DNA of 64,000 nucleotides from an uncultured Hyphomonas sp. (GTDB taxonomy: Bacteria; Pseudomonadota; Alphaproteobacteria; Caulobacterales; Hyphomonadaceae), in the NCBI RefSeq assembly GCF_963675305.1, contig NZ_OY776147.1, positions 248,001-312,000 of the forward strand. Direction: 5' to 3'. A model generated the notes under the pieces. The model worked only from the letters and a program-made list of their open reading frames with translations. It was not told the origin of the DNA and searched no databases. Shown piece by piece: positions 33,488 through 41,884 of this stretch. Numbering within the stretch: position 1 is the stretch's first letter; each line of letters starts with the position of its first letter. A program made the translations under genes and the position numbers.

Positions 33488-33490
33488 GTG

Positions 33491-34432
33491 ATGCTGGGCC
33501 GCACAGCTGCCGGTCTCTTCTGGCTGGCTCGTTACCTGGAAAGGGCGGGGAATACGTCGCGGCTGGCCGAGGCGGGGTTCCGCATGGCATTGACGCGGGC
33601 CGATTCCGATACGGAGGAGTGGCAGTCTGTTGTCACCACGGCGGGGTGTCGGGAGGCTTACCTTGAAAAGCACGAGACAATCCGTTCGGACAAAATCCTG
33701 GATTTCATCCTGCGAGACAAGGAGAATCCCAACAGCGTGCTCTGCGCGTTTCACACCGCGCGCGAGAATGCCCGGATGACCCGTACCGCCCTGACGCGGG
33801 AAGTGTGGGAAGCGATCAATGAGGCCTGGATGAGCGTGCGCGATGCGCTGCGGCGCCCGGTGCCGGAACGGGACCTGCCGGAAATCCTGTCATTGGTGCG
33901 CCGGCAGGGAGCGCAGGTCAGCGGCGCGGTCACGGGTACCATGCTGCGCAATGATATCTACAATTTCATGCAAATCGGCACGCTGGTCGAGCGAGCCGAC
34001 AACACGTCGCGTATTCTGGACGCGAAGTATTATGTGTTGCTGCCTTCCAGCGCATCCATCGGATCTTCGCTCGACAATGTGCAGTGGGAAATGATCCTGC
34101 GGTCAGCGTCGGCAGAGCGCAGCTTTTACTGGTTGCATGGGGGGCGAGCCAGTCCGCCCGCCATTGCAGACTTTCTGATCTTTGATGCACGCCTGCCGCG
34201 GTCTCTGGCATTCTGCTATGATATGATTACGGAGTATCTGGGGCGGCTTGCCCTGGAATATGGTGAAAGCACACCGGCGCATGAACTGGCGACCCGTCAG
34301 GAGAACCGCCTCACAGACCTGAACATCGCGCTCGTGTTTGAGGAGGGGCTGCACGAATTCCTCACCAGCTTCATGGCTCAGAACGCGGCTTTCTCAGCCC
34401 AGATAGAAACCGACTACAGGTTCAATGAGTAA
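33491..34432 (+). CDS. Alpha-E domain protein
   Basis: A 313-residue all-helical cytoplasmic protein of the alpha-E family (PF04168, former DUF403). Seen: MLGRTAAGLFWLARYLERAGN at the N-terminus, the ARENARMTRTALTREVWEAIN helix, and VERADNTSRILDAKYY. Its biochemical role is unknown; family members almost always accompany the circularly permuted ATP-grasp enzyme and are thought to support the same reaction. It starts at 33491, three bases after the upstream stop; an adjacent GTG is an equal alternative. Three bases separate it from the transglutaminase gene. Confidence 0.88.
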   Translation: MLGRTAAGLFWLARYLERAGNTSRLAEAGFRMALTRADSDTEEWQSVVTTAGCREAYLEKHETIRSDKILDFILRDKENPNSVLCAFHTARENARMTRTALTREVWEAINEAWMSVRDALRRPVPERDLPEILSLVRRQGAQVSGAVTGTMLRNDIYNFMQIGTLVERADNTSRILDAKYYVLLPSSASIGSSLDNVQWEMILRSASAERSFYWLHGGRASPPAIADFLIFDARLPRSLAFCYDMITEYLGRLALEYGESTPAHELATRQENRLTDLNIALVFEEGLHEFLTSFMAQNAAFSAQIETDYRFNE

Positions 34433-34435
34433 GCC

Positions 34436-35236
34436 ATGAGACTGCGCATCGATCACACAACAGTCTATAATTACGAAAAGGCGGCGGTCTATGCGCTGCA
34501 CCAGGTGCGCAAGCGTCCGCACGACACGGATGCGCAGACGGTCATGACCTGGGAGCTGGTTCTGGATGGAGCCAAGCTCGAAGCCCAATATGTCGATCAT
34601 CACGGGAATCATGTCGACCTTGTGTCGATCGAGCCGGACGCCAAACGCGTGTCGATTTCCTGCCAGGGCGAGGTTGAGACCCGCGACACAGCAGGCGTGT
34701 TGACCAATAGCCGGGTGACGCCACCACTCTGGCTCTATCGCCGGTTTACGCCGCTTACGAAGGCGGGGAAGGGCGTCCGTAGCCTTGTCTCCCAGTTGGG
34801 AAAGGACCCGGCGCTCAATATCGAAACGCTGCACGCCTTGATGAACCTGATTGCAGAAGCGGTTGTCTATGACACCAACCCGACCGGACCGAACACGACC
34901 GCCGAGGAGGCGCTCGAACTCGGTCATGGCGTTTGCCAGGACCATGCCCACGTCTTTGCGTCGGCAGCGCGGCTGCTGGGCTTTCCGGCCCGGTATGTCG
35001 GTGGTTACATGATGATGCTGGACCGGGTTGATCAGGACGCAGGCCATGCCTGGGCTGAAGCCTGGATCGATGGGCTTGGCTGGGTCGGATTTGATGCAGC
35101 CAACCGTGTTTGTCCTGACGAACGGTACATTCAGGTTGCAACCGGGCTCGACTATCGCGAAGCTGGTCCGATGACAGGGGTCATGTATGGCGGCGAACGG
35201 GAGGTTCTCTCGGTCAATGTTCAGGTCCAACAATAA
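34436..35236 (+). CDS. Transglutaminase-like cysteine protease family protein
   Basis: A 266-residue protein with an N-terminal bacterial transglutaminase-type beta domain (MRLRIDHTTVYNYEKAA, then LVSIEPDAKRV) and a C-terminal papain-like transglutaminase core. The catalytic triad is intact: Cys in GHGVCQDHAHVF, His in GHAWAEAW, Asp in VGFDAANR. No signal peptide, so it acts in the cytoplasm. In this gene set it is expected to hydrolyse or form amide bonds on the peptide made by the ATP-grasp ligase. Confidence 0.9.
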   Translation: MRLRIDHTTVYNYEKAAVYALHQVRKRPHDTDAQTVMTWELVLDGAKLEAQYVDHHGNHVDLVSIEPDAKRVSISCQGEVETRDTAGVLTNSRVTPPLWLYRRFTPLTKAGKGVRSLVSQLGKDPALNIETLHALMNLIAEAVVYDTNPTGPNTTAEEALELGHGVCQDHAHVFASAARLLGFPARYVGGYMMMLDRVDQDAGHAWAEAWIDGLGWVGFDAANRVCPDERYIQVATGLDYREAGPMTGVMYGGEREVLSVNVQVQQ

Positions 35237-35260
35237 CAAACGGGTCCGAAGAGGTTCGAA

Positions 35261-36010
35261 GTGACATATTGCGTGGCGATGCGGCTCAACGCGGGGCTCA
35301 TCTTCATGTCCGACACGCGCACGAATGCGGGCGTGGACAACATTTCCAAGTTCCGGAAGATGTTTACCTGGGAGGAACCGGGAGAGCGTGTGATCACCGT
35401 TCTCACGGCAGGGAACCTTGCGACGTCTCAGGCCGTCATCAGCGTTCTGGATGAACGGGCCAAGGCGCCCAAGGAGCGCCGCCCCAGCCTGCTGGAAGCG
35501 CCGACCATGTTCCAGGTCGCCAATATTGTCGGCGACACGCTCAAGGAAGTGATCAAGACGCAGAAAATGACCGGTCCCGAATCGGAGGCCGACTATGGCG
35601 CCACAATGATCGTGGGTGGCCAGATTGCCGGAATTGAGCAGCGCCTTTTCCTGATTTACCCCGAAGGCAACTTCATCGAAGCGAGCGAAGAAACGCCTTT
35701 CTTCCAGATCGGTGAAACCAAATATGGCCGGCCGATCCTTTTGCGGGCCTATGATGCTGATATGAGTTTTGAAGAGGCGATCAAGCTCCTCTACGTTTCC
35801 TTCGACTCGACCTTGAAAGCGAACCTGTCCGTTGGCATGCCGCTGGATCTGCAGGTCGTGGAGGAGGGGACAATGCAAGTCCGTCATCGCCGGCGTGTCG
35901 ATGAAGACGATCCCTACTTCCAGACCGTTTCCAGCAGCTGGGGTGACGCCTTGAAACTGGCGTTCAAATCGCTTCCGGATTTTTCGTTCGACGAAGAGGG
36001 CGAAGCCTAG
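35261..36010 (+). CDS. Anbu proteasome-like (ancestral beta subunit) protein
   Basis: A 249-residue Ntn-hydrolase of the Anbu/BPH family. The protein begins GTG-Thr-Tyr-Cys, so removal of the initiator methionine would expose the catalytic Thr1 without a propeptide, as in other Anbu proteins. Seen: MTYCVAMRLNAGLIFMSDTR, the NISKFRKMF segment with the active-site lysine, and YGATMIVGGQI. The charged C-terminal tail (RRRVDEDDP and onward) is typical. Anbu assembles into open helical rings; its physiological substrate is unknown. It ends in a stop codon that overlaps that of the opposing ATP-grasp gene. Confidence 0.92.
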   Translation: MTYCVAMRLNAGLIFMSDTRTNAGVDNISKFRKMFTWEEPGERVITVLTAGNLATSQAVISVLDERAKAPKERRPSLLEAPTMFQVANIVGDTLKEVIKTQKMTGPESEADYGATMIVGGQIAGIEQRLFLIYPEGNFIEASEETPFFQIGETKYGRPILLRAYDADMSFEEAIKLLYVSFDSTLKANLSVGMPLDLQVVEEGTMQVRHRRRVDEDDPYFQTVSSSWGDALKLAFKSLPDFSFDEEGEA

Positions 36011-36972
36011 GCGGTTGCCAGCGCGGGCGCGTATTCGCGGAATAGCTTCTTGGCGAGCACCACACGGCCTTCCGCATCCATGCCATCTGTGTCTGCCGTA
36101 AGTGTTGCGTTCACAAGCGGACGGATCCCAAGGCGATTGGCAATCTGGATGGCGAGGCCCGGCCGGGCATTCAATTCCAGAAGAAGCGGGCCCTTTTCCT
36201 TATCGAGCACGATATCAGCGCCAAGATAACCGAGGCCGGTCACCTCATAGGCCTTTGCGGCCATCAACAGCATGGCGTCCCAGTGGGGGACGGAGAGATT
36301 GCTGAGCGGGTTGGCCGTGTCGGGGTGGATCTCTGTTGTCTTGCCATTCTGCATGCCGTGCAAAGTCCGGCCATTGACCAGATCGAGGCCGACACCGACG
36401 CCGCCCTTGTGAAGGTTTGCCTTGCCGTCTGACTCTGCCGTTGGCAGGCGCACCATGGCGACAAAAGGAATACCGCGCAGGACGATGATCCGGATATCGG
36501 GGACGCCGCCGAAGCTGATCGGGTCGAAGACTTCGTCGAACTTGACCCGGTATTCGATCATCGCAACGTCAGGCTGTCCGGACAGGGAGTACATGCCCGA
36601 CAGGATGTTGTTGACGTGGAATTTCAGATCTTCCAGCAGGGCGCGCTGGCCGTTCGACCGGCGCCAGCCACCCCGCATCGGGCCGAGGATCACCTGAATG
36701 CCATTGCCCTGAGAGCCGTTGGCCGGCTTGATGACGCAGCCGTCCGGTTTGTCCAACAGCTTCTCCAGATTGCGCATGTCGAGCGGATTGCGGATCAGGC
36801 CATAGAGGTCCGGGGTCGGAATGTCTGCTTCGATCGCAAGACGCTTGGTTTCCGTCTTGTCGTTCACCAGCCGCATGAGGCGGCGGGGGTTCAGGTCATT
36901 CACGAGGCGGAGGTTCCGCTCATTGATGCCAAGCAGACCGGCCTTGCGCAGGGCGATCCAGGTGCTGATCAT
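36007..36972 (-). CDS. RimK-related ATP-grasp alpha-L-glutamate ligase-like protein
   Basis: A 321-residue ATP-grasp enzyme of the group named alpha-L-glutamate ligase-like (RimK-related). Seen: INERNLRLVNDLNPRRLMRLVNDK in pieces near the N-terminus, KPANGSQGNGIQVI as the ATP-binding loop, and LGADIVLDKEKGPLLLELNARPGLAIQIAN with the metal-binding acidic residues. It is last in a three-gene minus-strand set with the UUP1 protein (four-base overlap) and the retropepsin-like protease. It probably adds an amino acid to a peptide or protein; target unknown. Confidence 0.9.
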   Translation of the reverse strand: MISTWIALRKAGLLGINERNLRLVNDLNPRRLMRLVNDKTETKRLAIEADIPTPDLYGLIRNPLDMRNLEKLLDKPDGCVIKPANGSQGNGIQVILGPMRGGWRRSNGQRALLEDLKFHVNNILSGMYSLSGQPDVAMIEYRVKFDEVFDPISFGGVPDIRIIVLRGIPFVAMVRLPTAESDGKANLHKGGVGVGLDLVNGRTLHGMQNGKTTEIHPDTANPLSNLSVPHWDAMLLMAAKAYEVTGLGYLGADIVLDKEKGPLLLELNARPGLAIQIANRLGIRPLVNATLTADTDGMDAEGRVVLAKKLFREYAPALATA

Positions 36973-38534
36973 TTCTCTGCCTGCTTGGCCAGTTCACGGA
37001 AGCGGATGATCTCGCTGAGGCGCAGCCCCGTATACTTGCCCATCAGGAGGCAGAGCGCCATCAGGACCAGAAGCAGTTCAGGGAAGTTGAACAGCAGGTA
37101 TTCAATGTGCTTGTTCGTCATCACCAGATAGGAGATCGATGCAACCAGCATGGATCCGGCGCCGGCCTTGATGGCATCTTCGGCGGAGTATTCTTCCCAC
37201 ATGATCGACATGCGCTCGATCGTCATGGTCAGGATCACCATCGGGAACAGCGAGATCGACAGACCCATGCGCATATTGGCGCCATTCATGACCTGCGCGA
37301 TCACCGCCATACAGATCACGATGAAGATCAGCACGACGGCCAGGCGTGGCACGAGCAGCAATCGGAGCTTTTCGAGGTAAAAGCGCATGGCGAGGCCGAG
37401 GGCGACCAGCATGGTGAACAGGATCAGACCATTCAGCAGGGCCGTCTCACGGAAAGCGATCCCGATCAGGATCGGCATGAACGTGCCGAGCGTCTCAATC
37501 CCGATAAACTGACGCATGAAGACCAGCAGGACGATGCCGGCGGGGATCGTGATCAGGACCTGATAGACGAGTTGCGTCGTGACCGGCAGGCGGTCGAAAC
37601 TGAAGAGTTCCACAGGCGTGCGGTCCGCCCGGGCGGCCTTGCGCACGACATCCGATGCAGAGGAGTCGATTGGCTGGATGGAGACCTGTGGCTCAAAGTC
37701 AAACACGCCATCGGCGCGGATCATTTCTTCGGTGCCATACCAGATCGTGAAGAATTCCTTTGGGTCAGGGCCGATGAAGTAGCGCTTGTCGCGTCCGTCG
37801 ACATGGTATTCCAGCCAATGCTGCACTTCCGTGCGGCGCCGGGCTTCATCGAGGTAAACACCATTGGCGACCCGGGCGCGGATGCCCTGGCTTTGCAGCG
37901 CTTCGGCAGCAAGGGTCAGGCGGTCTAGCGGCGGCGGCAGAACGGGCAGAAGGGCTTCGATCTCGTCAGCATCTTTCTGGACGAAGATCTCCTGGAGGAT
38001 CAGTTCCGCCAGCGAATCATCGTCAGCGGACCGGCGGCGCATGTCGGAAGACCAGACGAGGAAAGCCTGGCGCTCCAGATCGTTCAGGGATTCCGGCGGC
38101 TCGCGGTCTGCCGGGCGGTGCATCTCGGCGGGCAGGGGAGAGCGCTGTGTTTCGCCCTCGAGGCGCGCGCGATAGCGCAGCACTTTGCGGTCGTTCGGAT
38201 AGCGATAAGTCCAGATCGCCTTGCGGCCATTGTCGTTATCGCTCTCAAGGCGAAGGCCGAAGGCGCCATTATAATATTGTTCCTGCGAAACGCGGCGGGT
38301 GTCGCTGTTTGCCGGGATGAAGGTCTCGATCCGGACCGGCTGGTTGGCCGTGTCGAAATCGAGATAGATCTCGAAATCCCAGGTTGTGGTCTGGGTGCCC
38401 GGCGTCAGCGGGTAATTGTACTGGAATACCTTGATGCCGAAGATCGTCAGGGCGATCGCGGTCAGCACAAAGGCCAGAAGTCGGGTGTGAAAAGTGCTAG
38501 TCACGCTCGGATACGTTACATTCGTCGTCTGCAA
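36969..38534 (-). CDS. UUP1 family protein: inactive transglutaminase fused to 7 TM helices
   Basis: A 521-residue inner-membrane protein. One N-terminal helix (LLAFVLTAIALTIFG) is followed by a periplasmic region of about 250 residues comprising the UUP1 domain (WDFEIYLDFDTANQPVRIETFIP) and a transglutaminase-like fold lacking the Cys-His-Asp triad, then seven hydrophobic helices starting near VYQVLITIPAGIVLLVF. It probably senses or presents a periplasmic ligand to the ATP-grasp partner. The start is unsettled: ATG 38534 lies inside the upstream gene, and GTG 38504 overlaps its stop codon in a coupling arrangement. Confidence 0.88.
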   Translation of the reverse strand: MQTTNVTYPSVTSTFHTRLLAFVLTAIALTIFGIKVFQYNYPLTPGTQTTTWDFEIYLDFDTANQPVRIETFIPANSDTRRVSQEQYYNGAFGLRLESDNDNGRKAIWTYRYPNDRKVLRYRARLEGETQRSPLPAEMHRPADREPPESLNDLERQAFLVWSSDMRRRSADDDSLAELILQEIFVQKDADEIEALLPVLPPPLDRLTLAAEALQSQGIRARVANGVYLDEARRRTEVQHWLEYHVDGRDKRYFIGPDPKEFFTIWYGTEEMIRADGVFDFEPQVSIQPIDSSASDVVRKAARADRTPVELFSFDRLPVTTQLVYQVLITIPAGIVLLVFMRQFIGIETLGTFMPILIGIAFRETALLNGLILFTMLVALGLAMRFYLEKLRLLLVPRLAVVLIFIVICMAVIAQVMNGANMRMGLSISLFPMVILTMTIERMSIMWEEYSAEDAIKAGAGSMLVASISYLVMTNKHIEYLLFNFPELLLVLMALCLLMGKYTGLRLSEIIRFRELAKQAEK

Positions 38535-39021
38535 TGAAAGTCGATGCAGAATCGACCAGGACCCGGGACGCGAGGAATTCGCGACCGATCAGGATGTCGT
38601 ATTCAAAGTCCTCCCGGTCGGCAAGATTGACTTCAGCCAGACCGCGAACACCTCCAACGCAAATGGGAAGATGAATGACCGGGCGGCGGATCGTGCCACC
38701 GGTCTTGAGTTTGATCAGGGCGAAGCGGCGTACATCCTGATCATACCGGACCGTGCGGCCATTCTTGCCGCGCAGACGGAAGGTCACCCAATCGTCCTTG
38801 CCGGACTTCTTGTAGACTTTCACGTCGCGGCCATACACCGAGGAGGAGTCCGCGCCGGTATCAAGTTTTCCTTTCATTTCAAGGCCTAACTTACCAACGT
38901 GAACATCTTCGACATAGCCCAGAACTGTCATGTCATCGCGTCCCTCGCGTTCGGCAAAGGCGGGTGACGGGACCAGCGCCAGAACAAGAGCGGCGTAGAT
39001 TGGCAGTCTCAACAGTTTCAC
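38497..39021 (-). CDS. Retropepsin-like aspartic/zinc protease family (PF05618), exported
   Basis: A 174-residue protein with a signal peptide (LLRLPIYAALVLALVPSPAFA, cleaved after AFA). The aspartic-protease-like motif DTGA is at 54-57 in GKLDTGADSSSVYG, and ILIGREFL near the C-terminus matches the retropepsin-like fold, although the family is often named ATP-dependent zinc protease. The GTG at 39021 is chosen because GGAGG lies nine bases upstream and the signal peptide begins there. It would act in the periplasm, next to the UUP1 domain of the following gene's product. Confidence 0.87.
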   Translation of the reverse strand: MKLLRLPIYAALVLALVPSPAFAEREGRDDMTVLGYVEDVHVGKLGLEMKGKLDTGADSSSVYGRDVKVYKKSGKDDWVTFRLRGKNGRTVRYDQDVRRFALIKLKTGGTIRRPVIHLPICVGGVRGLAEVNLADREDFEYDILIGREFLASRVLVDSASTFIADDECNVSERD

Positions 39022-39183
39022 GGGGGACCCCCTCCTTCCTGAGCTGTCGCGCGGATGTGGACTTAGCATGTGCCGAAGTGCTGCGATAGGCACTCCACCC
39101 GGTGCGCAGGGGCGGCACAAACACCAGATTCGTGGCGAAAAATGGACGAAGACTGCGGGTGGATTCGGTGGGGCCTGACCCGA

Positions 39184-40467
39184 TCAGGCCGATACAGGGA
39201 AAACCGGCCAGGTGTCGACAATGGCGCCATCCTCATAAACGGCGATATCGCCGAACTGCAGGAAGACGGCTTCGCTTTGCTGTGGGCGGAGAAAAACGAA
39301 TTCATCGGGCTGGATCGATAGTTCCGGTCCGCCGTTCAACATTTCCTGGTTCGAGGAACGTCCGAACGTCTTGTTGTATTCGAGGCCGGGCGGGTCGACT
39401 GGTTCTGCAAGCCAGTGCCCGCCATGGATGAAGACTGTTTTCTTCGAATTGGGGTTCCAGGCAGAGGCGGCCCCGCTTGCGAACTCAAGGCCGGGCAGGC
39501 GGGTCTTGTCGAGGGATTTGATCACCGGTGTCGCGATCAAGCTCGCTGGCTTGTGGGGTTCGAGCAGTTCGGTGTCGAAATGCGTCGGCTTGACCAGGCA
39601 GGATCCGGCTGAGACCTCATTCGCAATATCCGTGGTCTGGTAATACCGGTAGGTCGGGCTGCCGGCGGCATTGCGGGTCAGGCCTGCCATGCGGTCTGCA
39701 CCGATCAGGGCCGAGGCCTGTTCCAGTGCGGCCGTGTACGTGTCCCATGCACTTTTCAGCGCCTTGTCGCGCCAGCCGAGCGTCGTAGGCAGGGAAGGGA
39801 TGTGCGGCTCGTATCCCATGAAGCCGGAGAATTCGAGATTCGGATCAGCCTCGATCGCTTCGATCGCCGCGCCCAGTTCCGGGCCGGGGGTAAAGCCGCC
39901 GCGGTGCAGTCCCACATCCAGCTCCAGAACAAGTTTCAATGGGCGCCCGATGTTGGAAGCGAGCGACGTGTATTGCTGCAGGCGTGCGGGCGTATCGATC
40001 AGCCATTCGACATTGTCTGCCGCTGGCTCAGACGCCGCCGGCAGGGTCTCAAAATAATGCTGCGCCGCGCGGACAGGCAGCGGTTTGCCGAGCAACTGGC
40101 TGGCTTCCGGCATGTCGACCGAGAGCTTTGACAACATGGGCTGGTTGAACGTCATCAGCCGATCGGTGCCCGACAGGTCGCGGATGAACGAGATCAGATC
40201 GATGGAGGGCAGCGACTTGGCGACGATGCGATAGCCCATACCCGCGGGGAGATGGGTTTTGAGGGTGCGGATGTTTTCCGAAAGGCGCGCCTTGTCGATC
40301 ACCAGTGTCGGCCAGGCAATGCCGGCGCCGATCAGGGCTGCCTGCATGCTCATGAAATAGGCGTCTCTAGGTCCGCTATGATCATGGGGCTTGTTCATCA
40401 GGACGGCTCCTCCGGCGGCGACGGCAGCGCCGCCTAGAAACAGGGTACGGCGCGACAGATCAGGCAT
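39184..40467 (-). CDS. Exported DTA/DSD1-like PLP enzyme (alanine racemase fold)
   Basis: A 427-residue protein with a twin-arginine signal (LSRRTLFLGGAAVAAGGAVL), so probably exported folded with cofactor. The body resembles the alanine-racemase N-terminal barrel and D-serine dehydratase-like C-terminal domain of D-threonine aldolases: WPTLVIDKARLSENI, the probable PLP lysine in RIVAKSLPS, VLELDVGLHRGGF, and NEVSAGSCLV. The usual metal motif of D-threonine aldolase is not obvious. The start overlaps the stop of the lactone oxidase gene by eight bases. Substrate is unknown. Confidence 0.75.
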   Translation of the reverse strand: MPDLSRRTLFLGGAAVAAGGAVLMNKPHDHSGPRDAYFMSMQAALIGAGIAWPTLVIDKARLSENIRTLKTHLPAGMGYRIVAKSLPSIDLISFIRDLSGTDRLMTFNQPMLSKLSVDMPEASQLLGKPLPVRAAQHYFETLPAASEPAADNVEWLIDTPARLQQYTSLASNIGRPLKLVLELDVGLHRGGFTPGPELGAAIEAIEADPNLEFSGFMGYEPHIPSLPTTLGWRDKALKSAWDTYTAALEQASALIGADRMAGLTRNAAGSPTYRYYQTTDIANEVSAGSCLVKPTHFDTELLEPHKPASLIATPVIKSLDKTRLPGLEFASGAASAWNPNSKKTVFIHGGHWLAEPVDPPGLEYNKTFGRSSNQEMLNGGPELSIQPDEFVFLRPQQSEAVFLQFGDIAVYEDGAIVDTWPVFPVSA

Positions 40468-41884
40468 CGAAGTCGACTCCGAACAGGTGAGCAAGATGCG
40501 GGTTGAGGAATTTCCCGTCCGGATCAAGAGATGCGCGCAATTCGAGGAAATTTCCGAAATCCGGGTAGAGGCCGATCAGGTCGTCCTTTCCCAGCGAGTG
40601 CAGCTTGCCCCAGTGAGGCCGTCCGCCATGAGATCGGTGAATGGGTTCCAGCACCTTGAAGAAGTAATCGTAGGGCTCGTCCACCGCGGCGTGGGTGGCG
40701 ATAGACAGACGCGGACCGTCATTGAACGGGCTCAGCCACGCATCGTCTTGGGCGGTGATGCGGACCTCCATCGGGAAAAACGTGTCCTTACGGGTCTCAA
40801 GGGCCGCAATGATTTCGCGAAGGCAGGCCAGGCCGTTATCCAGCGGAATATGGTATTCCATCTCGTTGAATTTTGTCGGGCGGGCGGTCGCAAGCAGTTT
40901 CCAGTAGGTATCGGTGCTTTCTTCCACGAGCCCTCTTGGCAGGTTGCCCTGTGCAATCCGCCGGCGCAGCCAGGGGGCCCAGCCGAACATGTCGCGCAGC
41001 GACTGCAGTCCGGCGAGCGTGTCCTCATCCTCGTCAGAGACGCGCCCTGTCACTTCGCCGTCGTAGACGTCGTGTGAAATGCCGGCAGCCAGGCCGGTGA
41101 AGGGAAAATAGTAAAACTCGAAATTCCGGTGCTGCTGCGACAGGTCCATCGCCTGGTCCATGATGCTGTCCAGCGTATCGACCCAGACACGGCGCTTCAG
41201 ATTGTAGGATGGGACGCATTTCAGGGTGTATTGGGTGATCACGCCCAGAGCGCCGAGAGACACGCGGCCGGCATTGAAGAGGGCCGGGTCAGAGCTTGCC
41301 GTCACATCCCGGGCTGTTCCATCCGGCGTGACAATCCGGAAGCCCTCTATGTGTGCATGAATGGGCTGGAGCGTCCGCCCGGTTCCGTGGGTTGAGGTCG
41401 AGAAAGATCCCGCCAGGGTCTGCACATCGACATCCGGAAGATTCTGCAGGGCGAGCCCGGCCTGATCCAGTTCCCGGGCGGTCTGCCGGATACGCGTGCC
41501 GGCACCGATTGTGGCGAGGCCGGTCGTCGCATCCGCAGAGATGAGGCCTGAAAAACGGCTGGCATCCACAATCAGATGCTCGGACGGAACCAGACCTGTG
41601 AAGGAGTGCCCGCTGCCAACGGGCCGGACGCGGCGGGCGCTTGATAGCGCAGCCGAAAGGTCTGATTCCGTGGCCGGCACGGCAATTTGCCGGGGGGTGG
41701 ATTGCTGAATGCCGGACCAGTTCGACCAGGCCACTTCCCCATCCGGAGCAGGGGGGAGGCCGGGACTGTAACCGTCCCGTTTAAAATCCTTCATGCTCCA
41801 GCGGGCATATTGCACGCCGGGAATGGCGGCGGCTGCGGCAAGTCCGGCAGTTCCGAACAATATGGCCCGGCGTGTTGTGCTCAT
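40460..41884 (-). CDS. Tat-exported aldonolactone oxidase/dehydrogenase (FAD)
   Basis: A 474-residue FAD enzyme of the VAO superfamily with a D-arabinono-1,4-lactone oxidase C-terminal domain, related to L-gulono- and L-galactonolactone oxidases. A twin-arginine signal (TTRRAILFGTAGLAAAAA) directs export. The FAD domain holds VRPVGSGHSFTG with His93, the residue that binds FAD covalently in this family, and THGTGRTL. The C-terminal HWGKLH is the family signature. Its ATG overlaps the stop of the cytochrome c gene upstream (ATGA), which suggests electrons pass to that cytochrome rather than to oxygen. Confidence 0.87.
   Translation of the reverse strand: MSTTRRAILFGTAGLAAAAAIPGVQYARWSMKDFKRDGYSPGLPPAPDGEVAWSNWSGIQQSTPRQIAVPATESDLSAALSSARRVRPVGSGHSFTGLVPSEHLIVDASRFSGLISADATTGLATIGAGTRIRQTARELDQAGLALQNLPDVDVQTLAGSFSTSTHGTGRTLQPIHAHIEGFRIVTPDGTARDVTASSDPALFNAGRVSLGALGVITQYTLKCVPSYNLKRRVWVDTLDSIMDQAMDLSQQHRNFEFYYFPFTGLAAGISHDVYDGEVTGRVSDEDEDTLAGLQSLRDMFGWAPWLRRRIAQGNLPRGLVEESTDTYWKLLATARPTKFNEMEYHIPLDNGLACLREIIAALETRKDTFFPMEVRITAQDDAWLSPFNDGPRLSIATHAAVDEPYDYFFKVLEPIHRSHGGRPHWGKLHSLGKDDLIGLYPDFGNFLELRASLDPDGKFLNPHLAHLFGVDFDA

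Noticed and set aside
34394..35887. A 497-codon minus-strand open frame
   Set aside because: Antisense to the transglutaminase and Anbu genes, whose motifs and catalytic residues are intact.
36007..36972. Calling the ATP-grasp gene rimK (ribosomal protein S6 modification)
   Set aside because: Context with UUP1 and retropepsin-like genes marks the RimK-related subgroup with unknown target, not the S6-modifying enzyme.
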